A stretch of 11,639 nt of DNA from Clostridia bacterium. GTDB lineage: Bacteria > Bacillota > Clostridia > Christensenellales > UBA1242. The notes beneath the pieces were generated by a model. It was not told the origin of the DNA and searched no databases. It saw nothing but the letters and a program-made list of their open reading frames with translations. Position numbers and translations under genes: made by a program. The stretch lies in the NCBI GenBank assembly GCA_017622115.1, contig JAGART010000200.1, positions 1 to 11,639 on the forward strand, in the 5' to 3' direction. Every line of letters starts with the position of its first letter. Position 1 is the stretch's first letter. This document shows positions 5,444-11,526 of the stretch, in pieces.

Positions 5444-5481
5444 TAATCCGTTTACCATTTGGTAAATGGAACAATAAAAAT
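5444..5481 (+). repeat. Operator block shared with 4711-4749
   Basis: This 38-base block contains O2 and its flanks (TAATCC before it, AAAAAT at its end). About 82% of positions match the copy 733 bases to the left, in the same orientation. Flanks as well as the palindrome are conserved, which points to a duplication rather than convergent binding sites. Confidence 0.75.
5448..5469. promoter_or_regulatory. Operator O2, just past the expected transcription start
   Basis: A 22-base palindrome with arms CCGTTTACCA and TGGTAAATGG around TT, one mismatch between arms. It begins about 3 bases after the expected start site of the plus-strand HTH gene. The same arms recur at 4715-4736. Confidence 0.8.
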
Positions 5482-5507
5482 AGGATTAAATAAAAGGATT
5501 TAAAAAA

Positions 5508-5711
5508 ATGAACAATATTAACACTAAAAAGATATTAGATTTTATTAAAAAAAATAACTTGTCCAAATCGGCTTTTTGTAAAAATTGCAAAATAAATCTA
5601 GGTATTTATTACAAAATTATGAATGGACAAGCAAATTTTAGAATAAATGCTTTATTTAAAATTGCTAAATATATGCAATTAAATCACGTAGTAGAACTAT
5701 TTAGAGATTAA
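5508..5711 (+). CDS. Small helix-turn-helix protein, divergent from the XRE pair
   Basis: A 67-residue basic protein with an XRE-like HTH pattern: ILDFIKKNNLSKSAFCKN as the first two helices, KINLGIYYKIMNGQ as the recognition helix and turn, and INALFKIAKYMQL as the closing helix. It is not closely similar to the two XRE neighbours. Its position facing them across shared operators recalls a Cro-type antagonist, which is inference. The ribosome site AAAGGA is rather far from ATG 5508 (about 9 bases) but no better start exists. The promoter is strong and carries O1 and O2. The TAA stop (5709-5711) directly abuts the clpX stop codon on the other strand with no terminator, so its transcript should run antisense into clpX. 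Confidence 0.85.
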   Translation: MNNINTKKILDFIKKNNLSKSAFCKNCKINLGIYYKIMNGQANFRINALFKIAKYMQLNHVVELFRD

Positions 5712-6968
5712 TTATGCAGTATTTTTTGCGGATTTTTTAGGATTTTTTTCGCTTTTAAATTTTCGTTTTGGTTGCGTATTCTTTGAAACACATTCTTTAT
5801 TAATAATAACAGTTTGTAAATTTTGCTCGCTTGGGCTAGAAAACATTGTATCGAGCATAGTTTCCTCCAAAATTGTACGCAATCCCCTTGCCCCCATTCC
5901 CAAATCAAGAGCTTGTTCGGCTATTTTATCTAGTGCTGTTTTTTCAAACTCTAATGTAATACCATCTAACGAGAAAAATGTTTTATATTGGTCTATTAGA
6001 TTATTTTTTGGAGTAGTTAAAATATTAAGCATTGCCGATTTATCTAGTGGGTCTAGGCTTACAACAACGGGCAATCTACCGACAAATTCTGGAATTAAAC
6101 CAAAGGCAACTAAATCATCTACACGCATTTGAGGAGTGAACCGCAAATCGTAACTATTTTGAGTATTTTCTTCTTGATTAAAGCCTAAATTTGAAGTTTT
6201 TGAACGATTTTTTATGATTTCTGGTAACTTTACAAAAGCACCACCACAAATAAACAAGATATTAGAAGTATTTATACTCACTGTATCTTGATGAGGGGAT
6301 TTTCTGCCTGAATTTACAGAAACTTGAGCTGTTGTACCCTCTAAAATTTTTAGAAGTGCTTGTTGAACTCCCTCACCTGAAACGTCTCGTGTCATATTGC
6401 GTGTATCAATTTTGCGAGCAATTTTATCTATCTCATCTATATAAATAATCCCCATTTCGGCACGTTTTACATCATAATCGGCATTAATTAAAAGTTTAGA
6501 CAAAATACTTTCAACGTCATCACCCACATAGCCTGCCTCTGTTAAACTTGTAGCATCGACACAAGCAAATGGTACTTTTAATATTTTTGCCAACGTTTTT
6601 GCAATAAGAGTTTTTCCAACACCTGTTGGACCTATTAACAAAATATTGCTTTTGTCTAACTCGATTGTTTTAGATTTTAGACTTAAATTATAATTTAATC
6701 GTTTATAATGATTATAGACAGCAACTGCCATAGCACGTTTAGCATTATCCTGTCCTACAATATACTCATCTAAACTTTTTTTGATTTCAACTGGTGTTGG
6801 CAAAGCAAATTTAGTATTGCGAGAAACTTTATGCTCTGCTTCTACAACAATTTCTTTGCAAATTTCTACACAAGCATCACAAATAAAGCACGTATTTGTT
6901 GGACTAGACACTAATCTACGCACTTGCGATTGAGATTTGCCACAAAAAGAACAATAAGCCGTTTCCAT
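5712..6968 (-). CDS. clpX: ATP-dependent Clp protease ATP-binding subunit ClpX
   Basis: AAA+ unfoldase that recognises tagged or specific substrates, unfolds them and feeds them to ClpP. Of 418 residues, the N-terminal zinc domain has C6-x2-C9 and C30-x2-C33 (YCSFCGKSQ, ICDAC). The AAA+ core shows Walker A GPTGVGKT (113-120), pore loop GYVGDD (146-151), Walker B IIYIDEIDK (174-182), the second pore loop RDVSGEGVQQ (194-203), the arginine-finger box GLIPEFVGRLP (290-300) and sensor 2 GMGARGLR (357-364). LGF (261-263) sits where the IGF-type ClpP-docking loop is expected, so it should still partner ClpP. The C-terminus is Lys-rich. It starts 9 bases after clpP with AAGGGGG 4 bases before ATG. 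The stop codon touches that of the convergent HTH gene. Confidence 0.97.
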   Translation of the reverse strand: METAYCSFCGKSQSQVRRLVSSPTNTCFICDACVEICKEIVVEAEHKVSRNTKFALPTPVEIKKSLDEYIVGQDNAKRAMAVAVYNHYKRLNYNLSLKSKTIELDKSNILLIGPTGVGKTLIAKTLAKILKVPFACVDATSLTEAGYVGDDVESILSKLLINADYDVKRAEMGIIYIDEIDKIARKIDTRNMTRDVSGEGVQQALLKILEGTTAQVSVNSGRKSPHQDTVSINTSNILFICGGAFVKLPEIIKNRSKTSNLGFNQEENTQNSYDLRFTPQMRVDDLVAFGLIPEFVGRLPVVVSLDPLDKSAMLNILTTPKNNLIDQYKTFFSLDGITLEFEKTALDKIAEQALDLGMGARGLRTILEETMLDTMFSSPSEQNLQTVIINKECVSKNTQPKRKFKSEKNPKKSAKNTA

Positions 6969-6977
6969 AATTCCCCC

Positions 6978-7556
6978 TTAACGTTTACCTAAAACTTTAT
7001 CTACTAACCCATAGGCGACTGCTTCTTTTGCGTTTAGATAATTATCTCGTTCGATATCTTTTAAAACGATTTCTTTTGTTTTATCGCAAAAATTGGCAAG
7101 TAATTCCGCATAGTTTGCTCTATCTTTTACACCCTCTTTGTAGTAAATTTCGATTTCGGTAATTTGCCCATTTACTCCGCCCCACGGTTGATGAATCATA
7201 ACTTTACTATGAGGTAATATAAAGCGTTTGCCTTTTTCGCCACCAGCAAGCAAAAGAGCAGCAGCACTTGCACAAAGACCGATACAAATCGTTGAAACGG
7301 GCGATTTTATATACCTCATTGTATCTAAAATGGCTAAACCAGATTGTGCCACGCCACCTGGACTATTTATATAAAGCGAGATATCTTTTTTGTTGTCTTT
7401 ACTTTCTAAATATAAAAGTTGAGCGACAACAGTATTACAAACTGCATCATTGATTTCGCCTGTAATAAAAATAATTCTGTCCTCCAACATACGAGAATAG
7501 AGGTCAAAAGAACGTTCACCATTTGGTGTTTTATCAATCACTGTAGGAATAATCAT
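6978..7556 (-). CDS. clpP: ATP-dependent Clp protease proteolytic subunit ClpP
   Basis: Serine peptidase that forms a double-heptamer chamber and degrades proteins delivered by ClpX. The 192-residue product has the full catalytic triad: S97 (GLCASAAA), H122 (MIHQPWGG) and D171 (ERDNYL), plus INSPGG (63-68). The frame is open 48 bases further upstream (to 7604), but ATG 7556 is chosen because AAGGAG lies 6 bases before it, the protein then starts IIPTVIDKTPNGERSFD as the family does, and the longer version would begin inside the terminator hairpin after tig. It forms a tight pair with clpX. The N-terminus lacks a long propeptide. Confidence 0.97.
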   Translation of the reverse strand: MIIPTVIDKTPNGERSFDLYSRMLEDRIIFITGEINDAVCNTVVAQLLYLESKDNKKDISLYINSPGGVAQSGLAILDTMRYIKSPVSTICIGLCASAAALLLAGGEKGKRFILPHSKVMIHQPWGGVNGQITEIEIYYKEGVKDRANYAELLANFCDKTKEIVLKDIERDNYLNAKEAVAYGLVDKVLGKR

Positions 7557-7589
7557 AAAAAACTCCTTAAAAATAAATAAAAAATAGCA

Positions 7590-7628
7590 AAAAATAAAAG
7601 ACAACTTAAAAAATTTAAATTGTCTTTT
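7590..7628 (-). terminator. Terminator or attenuator between tig and clpP
   Basis: AAAAGACAA (7596-7604) pairs with TTGTCTTTT (7620-7628); inside, TTAAA (7606-7610) pairs with TTTAA (7614-7618). On the minus strand it is followed by a T-rich run. It begins 6 bases after the tig stop codon. No clear promoter lies between it and clpP, so it may be only partly effective. Confidence 0.75.
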
Positions 7629-7634
7629 GTAAAA

Positions 7635-9209
7635 CTATTTAGTTGTCTTTTTTGTTGTAGTTTTAGCAGTAGATTTTGAAGCAGTAGATTTTGTTGTTTT
7701 TGCAGTAGTAGTCTTTGTAGCAGTTTTAGCAGTTGTTTTAGTTGCTGATTTTGCTGTTGACTTTGTAGCAGTTTTCTTTTCTACTGGTTTTTCTTCTGCT
7801 GTTTTAGTTGTTGTCTTTTTAGCACAAGTTCTTTTTGCAGGTGTTTTAGTTTCTGTTGTTTCTTTTTTAGCAGTAGTCTTTTTGGCTGTTGCCTTTTTAG
7901 GAGAAACTTCACCATCTTTGCTTGGAGTAACTGTATTGTTTGCAGTTAAGAAAGCCATCAACTTTGACATAAGTATATCACTATAAATGTAATCTACACG
8001 GCGAGAGTCCATAGTTTTTTTGTATTCTTGTAGGGTTTTATTTGACATTTTGGCGATTTCTTCGATTTTAGCATCAATTTCATCATCACTTACGTGCATA
8101 TCTTCTGCACGAACAATCGCTTCCAACACTTGTTTAGTTTTAGCAATACGTTCTGCATCATCACGGCGTTCTTCACGAAGTTTTTCAACAGTTGTACCTA
8201 AATAATTTGCATAATCTTCGATACGCATACCTTGATAAGCAAGACGTTGAGATAAATCTCTCATAACAGCATCTAATTGAGCTTCTAAATATTCTGCTGG
8301 CAATTCAATTTTAGAATTATCAACAATATTAGCAATAATAGCATCTTCTTTTGCTGTTTGATTTTTGCGGTCTAACTCGTGCTTAACTTGTGCTTCGATT
8401 TCTTTTTTCCATTCTTCCAAAGTATCGATATTAGCAACGTGTTTAGCAAGGTTGTCATCAATTTCTGGAACGTGTTTTGTGTTTACAGATTTAACATCAC
8501 ATTCAAACACAGCATTTTTACCAGCCAAAGATTTAGCACCATAATCTGTTGGGAACATAACGTTTACAGTAACGTGTTCGCCTGCTTTGTGGCCTACTAA
8601 TTGGTCTTCAAAAGTGTCGATAAATGAGTGGCTACCCAACTCTAATTCGTAATCTGTTGCTTTACCGCCATCAAATTCTACACCATCAACACTACCAACA
8701 AAGTCGATTACAACGATATCACCGTTTTCTGAAACTTTGCCATCTGCTGGGTGGCTGTGAGTGTGGTGCATTTGAGCGTGTCTTAACTCTGCATCAACCA
8801 TTTCTGGTGTAAATTCGTTAAGGATTGCAGGTACATTTAAACCTTTGTAAGCACCAAGAGTAATTTCTGGTAAAACTTTAAGGATAATTTTACCTACAAC
8901 AACGCCAGCAACGAAACTTTCCATTTCTAATTTTGGCTCACCATAAGGGCGGATTTGATTATTTTCGTTTAATGCTTGTACGTAAGCGATATCAGCGAGT
9001 TCTGTAAAAGCATCTTCAAAGAAAACACCTTCACCATAAGTTTTTTCAATAACTTTTCTAGGTACTTTACCTTTTCTAAAACCTTGAACATCAAATTTGT
9101 GTTTTGTACGTTCATAAGCCTTATCTACGGCAGAATCATACTCTTTTGCAGTACTTGTAAATCTAATTTCAGTAGTAAATTTGTCTAAATTTTTAATTTC
9201 AAACTTCAT
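7635..9209 (-). CDS. tig: Trigger factor with long basic C-terminal tail
   Basis: Ribosome-associated chaperone and peptidyl-prolyl isomerase that meets nascent chains at the exit tunnel. The 524-residue product has the ribosome-binding signature GFRKGKVP (43-50), an FKBP-type domain at about 150-245 (NGDIVVIDFVG, FIDTFEDQLVGHKAGE, FPTDYGAKSLAGK), and the helical chaperone domain to about 427. Typical trigger factors are about 430 residues; the extra 97 here are almost all Lys, Thr and Ala with some Ser and Glu. A His-rich patch (HAQMHHTHSH, 144-153) precedes the isomerase domain. The frame is open to 9263, but ATG 9209 has GGAGG 5 bases upstream and the longer frame would include the promoter. 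Confidence 0.96.
   Translation of the reverse strand: MKFEIKNLDKFTTEIRFTSTAKEYDSAVDKAYERTKHKFDVQGFRKGKVPRKVIEKTYGEGVFFEDAFTELADIAYVQALNENNQIRPYGEPKLEMESFVAGVVVGKIILKVLPEITLGAYKGLNVPAILNEFTPEMVDAELRHAQMHHTHSHPADGKVSENGDIVVIDFVGSVDGVEFDGGKATDYELELGSHSFIDTFEDQLVGHKAGEHVTVNVMFPTDYGAKSLAGKNAVFECDVKSVNTKHVPEIDDNLAKHVANIDTLEEWKKEIEAQVKHELDRKNQTAKEDAIIANIVDNSKIELPAEYLEAQLDAVMRDLSQRLAYQGMRIEDYANYLGTTVEKLREERRDDAERIAKTKQVLEAIVRAEDMHVSDDEIDAKIEEIAKMSNKTLQEYKKTMDSRRVDYIYSDILMSKLMAFLTANNTVTPSKDGEVSPKKATAKKTTAKKETTETKTPAKRTCAKKTTTKTAEEKPVEKKTATKSTAKSATKTTAKTATKTTTAKTTKSTASKSTAKTTTKKTTK
7638..7928 (-). repeat. Low-complexity coding repeat, Lys/Thr/Ala tail of trigger factor
   Basis: The DNA encoding residues 428-524 is built from short imperfect in-frame repeats of AAA, ACT/ACA and GCT/GCA-type codons. 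For example, AGCAGTAGATTTTG occurs at 7665-7678 and again 15 bases on at 7680-7693, a five-codon period. Such DNA is prone to slippage, so tail length may vary between strains. Confidence 0.8.
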
Positions 9210-9234
9210 AATGTCCTCCAAAAAATTGTGATTT

Positions 9235-9263
9235 ATTATATCATATTTAACAACATATTTCAA
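9235..9263 (-). promoter_or_regulatory. Strong promoter of tig
   Basis: TTGAAA (9263-9258), 17 bases, then TATAAT (9240-9235) with TG one base before it (extended -10). One of the best promoters in the window, with a short leader before ATG 9209. Confidence 0.85.
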
Positions 9264-9290
9264 GCCCTACAACAAAAACTTTTAAAAAAG

Positions 9291-9328
9291 ACAAATAAAA
9301 AAAGTTTGTACAACACTATACAAACTTT
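9291..9328 (-). terminator. Terminator after the small membrane-protein pair
   Basis: AAAGTTTGTA (9301-9310) pairs perfectly with TACAAACTTT (9319-9328) around an 8-base loop. It begins 2 bases after the stop codon and is followed on the minus strand by a T-rich run (9300-9293). Confidence 0.85.
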
Positions 9329-9330
9329 GA

Positions 9331-9714
9331 TTATAGACTACAAAAAGCAAAAATAAAAGCAAACACGCCTAAAATAAACATTCCCGCCCCCGCAATAATC
9401 ATTATTTGAGCATTAGTTTTTGTAGCAGAAATGCGTCTTTCTTGTTTTTTGGGATATGCAAAATTCTCTGGGTCAAAATTAGTATTATTTTCATCAGCAT
9501 AGACATAAGCATCGTAATAACGTCTTTCTTCAATCTTGTTTAAAAGTTCTTTATATTTTAAATATTGCCAAGCAGTAAATATTCCAGAAAAAGACATCAA
9601 AAACAAGCCCATAAAGATAGCGAAAGGGTTCCACACAGGAATTAAGGCGGCAAATAAAATCATTAAACCTGCACTTACCCAAAATACTAAAATATCCCAT
9701 CTAAATTTCATCAT
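9331..9714 (-). CDS. Small membrane protein, 127 residues, unknown function
   Basis: Not recognised. Two hydrophobic segments lie near the N-terminus (about residues 6-25 and 28-47). A hydrophilic cytoplasm-like middle follows (YLKYKELLNKIEERRYYDAY, then an Asn/Asp-rich stretch and basic QERRISATKT), with a third hydrophobic segment at the end (about 103-125). The frame opens at a GTG at 9720, but GAGG lies 5 bases before ATG 9714 and overlaps that GTG, so ATG 9714 (or the next codon, also ATG, 9711) is the likely start. It lies 18 bases after the other small membrane gene on the same transcript, with a terminator right behind it. The two proteins may act together; this is inferred from linkage only. 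Confidence 0.8.
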   Translation of the reverse strand: MMKFRWDILVFWVSAGLMILFAALIPVWNPFAIFMGLFLMSFSGIFTAWQYLKYKELLNKIEERRYYDAYVYADENNTNFDPENFAYPKKQERRISATKTNAQIMIIAGAGMFILGVFAFIFAFCSL

Positions 9715-9732
9715 TTGCACCTCTATTAAAAA

Positions 9733-10038
9733 TTATAAAACAGCACCTAAAATAACAGCAGTAAGAATGATAATAGTACCTATAACTTGTGCCACCATAA
9801 ACCATACGTTGCGTTTTGATTTTGCATAATAAAAGCCTGAAACTATTGTGATAAAGTAAGCCAAAATATTAGCAAAAAATGTAAAGGCAGAAACTACATC
9901 ATAAATTTGGAAACCCGGAATTCCTTTTGTAGTAGAAAACACAGAAACGAGCAAAGAAATAACCAAAGCACCAGCGATAAGCATAGTAGCAACAAAGCCC
10001 ATAAAATTTAAAGCACGTTTAAACTCTAAATTAGCCAT
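9733..10038 (-). CDS. Small membrane protein, 101 residues, unknown function
   Basis: Not recognised. Three hydrophobic segments at about residues 11-35, 47-70 and 78-100, a basic loop between the second and third (AKSKRN), and a charged N-terminus (MANLEFKRALN). No signal-peptidase site, catalytic or transporter motif is visible. ATG 10038 has AAGGAG 7 bases upstream. First gene of a two-gene unit with its own strong promoter. Confidence 0.82.
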   Translation of the reverse strand: MANLEFKRALNFMGFVATMLIAGALVISLLVSVFSTTKGIPGFQIYDVVSAFTFFANILAYFITIVSGFYYAKSKRNVWFMVAQVIGTIIILTAVILGAVL

Positions 10039-10067
10039 AAAAAAACTCCTTAAATAAACTTACAAAT

Positions 10068-10097
10068 ATTATATTAAATAGAACAATAAAAAGTCAA
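10068..10097 (-). promoter_or_regulatory. Promoter of the small membrane-protein pair
   Basis: TTGACT (10097-10092), 18 bases, TATAAT (10073-10068), with 29 bases to the start codon. The -35 box begins 10 bases after the rluD stop codon. No convincing terminator separates rluD from it; only a 5-base stem AGGTT/AACCT (10097-10109) is seen, so some read-through is likely. Confidence 0.8.
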
Positions 10098-10107
10098 GGT
10101 TAAAAAC

Positions 10108-11025
10108 CTATTTCTGTTTATTATTTAAAATTTGGACAATTTTTTCAAAATAATCGGGTAATTCTGCACTAAAATTTAGCACTTGATTTGTACGAGGGTG
10201 TGTAAATTCAATATATTGAGAATGCAACAACTGACCATTTGTATTAAATTTTTGTTTTTTAAATCCATACAAAGGGTCGCCAACAACAGGGTGTCCTAGA
10301 TGTGCAGAGTGCACTCTTATTTGATGAGTTCTACCAGTTTTAAGCATAAAATTTGCCAAAGTATAATCATCATAATACTGCAAAACTTTGTAATCAGTAA
10401 TTGCAACTCTATCACTACTATCAAAACTAACTGCCATTTTTTTGCGTTCTTTTGGTGAGCGAGCAATAAATGTTTGAATATGCCCTGTTTCTGGTGTTAA
10501 TTTCCCCTCTAAAAGTGCGATATATTTACGCACGCACGTTTTTTCTGCAATTTGTTTTGCTAGATGTCTATGAGCAAAATCATTTTTAGCAACCAACATA
10601 AGCCCCGATGTGTCTTTATCCAGTCTATGCACAATCCCCGGACGGAGCTCGCCATTTATGCCAGAAAGGTCTTTAAAATGGTACAGCAATGCATTAACTA
10701 ATGTTTGGTCGTGATGACCTATACTTGGGTGTACTGTAAGCCCTTGTGGCTTGTTTATGACCGCTAAATCACTATCTTGATAAACAATATCAAGTGGAAT
10801 ATATTGAGGCACGAGCGATATCTCGACAGGTTCTGGAATATCAATATTTATTATATCACCAGTTTTGAGTGCATACCCTGCTTTTTTTGCTTCATTATTT
10901 ACTTTTATATTTTCTTTTGTTATTAGTTGTTTTATTCCGCTACGAGAAAGTTCACTGTATCTTTCTGCCAAAAAGACATCTAGTCTGCAACCTTTTTCAT
11001 TTTCTGTAATTTCTATTTTATCCAT
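10108..11025 (-). CDS. rluD: Ribosomal large-subunit pseudouridine synthase, RluD-like (RluA family)
   Basis: Converts specific uridines of 23S rRNA to pseudouridine. The 305-residue protein has an N-terminal S4 RNA-binding domain (CRLDVFLAERYSELSRSGIK, then VNNEAKKAGYALKTGD) and the RluA-family catalytic domain with DLAVINKPQGLTVHPS and HRLDKDTSGLML (133-144, catalytic aspartate D136), followed by TGRTHQIRVH and HPVVGDPLYG. It fits the gene called ylyB in Bacillus, which lies next to lspA. Its ribosome site AAAGG overlaps the lspA stop codon, so translation is probably coupled. The exact target uridines cannot be told from sequence, and other RluA-type names are possible. Confidence 0.93.
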   Translation of the reverse strand: MDKIEITENEKGCRLDVFLAERYSELSRSGIKQLITKENIKVNNEAKKAGYALKTGDIINIDIPEPVEISLVPQYIPLDIVYQDSDLAVINKPQGLTVHPSIGHHDQTLVNALLYHFKDLSGINGELRPGIVHRLDKDTSGLMLVAKNDFAHRHLAKQIAEKTCVRKYIALLEGKLTPETGHIQTFIARSPKERKKMAVSFDSSDRVAITDYKVLQYYDDYTLANFMLKTGRTHQIRVHSAHLGHPVVGDPLYGFKKQKFNTNGQLLHSQYIEFTHPRTNQVLNFSAELPDYFEKIVQILNNKQK

Positions 11026-11034
11026 ATTTTGCCT

Positions 11035-11526
11035 TTAATTTTTTTCTATTTTTTGATTATTTTTTTCTTCTTTTTTTGGTTCTCTAAAAGCAAAGAAAAT
11101 CATAAACACAACAAGACATATACAGCCCACCGTAAGAGCGATATCAGCCACATTAAACACAGGGAAATTAATGAAGTCTAACGAGATAAAATCACGCACA
11201 TAACCAAAAGCAATTCGGTCAACTAAATTACCTATAATTCCTGCCAAAATCAGTGTAAAGCCTGCTCTGTACCAGCCATTTGCTCCAAAAGGTTTTTTGT
11301 ATAAAATATCAAATAAAATCATACCTACAATAAATACAACAGCAAGCACGATAAATAACCATTGAGCACCGCTTAACACTCCAAAACTAGCACCTGTATT
11401 GTGTACAGTTATAAACGACAAAACACCATCTATAATAGTTAAATCAATTCCCTCTAACACGGCTTTAAGCACTAAATCTAGCACAAGCACCACAGCACTT
11501 AAAATATACCCAAATTTAATCTCCAT
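11035..11526 (-). CDS. lspA: Lipoprotein signal peptidase LspA
   Basis: Membrane aspartic protease (signal peptidase II) that cuts the signal peptide from prolipoproteins after lipidation. The 163-residue product has four hydrophobic segments and the conserved motifs HNTGASFG (42-49), GNLVDRIAFGYVRDF (99-113, catalytic aspartate D112) and FNVADIAL (124-131, catalytic aspartate D128). A Lys/Glu/Asn-rich cytoplasmic tail follows. The frame is open to 11580, but ATG 11526 has AAGG 7 bases upstream and puts the first membrane helix in the usual place. It overlaps the end of the preceding gene by 11 bases and is followed by rluD after 9 bases. Confidence 0.96.
   Translation of the reverse strand: MEIKFGYILSAVVLVLDLVLKAVLEGIDLTIIDGVLSFITVHNTGASFGVLSGAQWLFIVLAVVFIVGMILFDILYKKPFGANGWYRAGFTLILAGIIGNLVDRIAFGYVRDFISLDFINFPVFNVADIALTVGCICLVVFMIFFAFREPKKEEKNNQKIEKN

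Noticed and set aside
4955..5711. Toxin-antitoxin locus
   Set aside because: All three proteins are DNA-binding HTH types; no toxin fold or second non-HTH partner is present.
4659..5711. Prophage or integrative element
   Set aside because: No integrase, tRNA attachment site, structural genes or excision genes; the regulators stand alone between chromosomal genes.
7557..7604. Upstream extension of clpP by 16 hydrophobic residues that looks like a signal peptide
   Set aside because: ClpP is cytoplasmic, the extension begins within the terminator hairpin after tig, and ATG 7556 has AAGGAG at 6 bases.
8020..9188. Several 60-75 codon plus-strand frames opposite tig
   Set aside because: All are reverse-strand shadows of tig, with no ribosome sites and no protein-family features.
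10097..10109. Small stem AGGTT/AACCT after rluD as a terminator
   Set aside because: Only five base pairs with two GC pairs, and it overlaps the -35 box of the next promoter; too weak to call.
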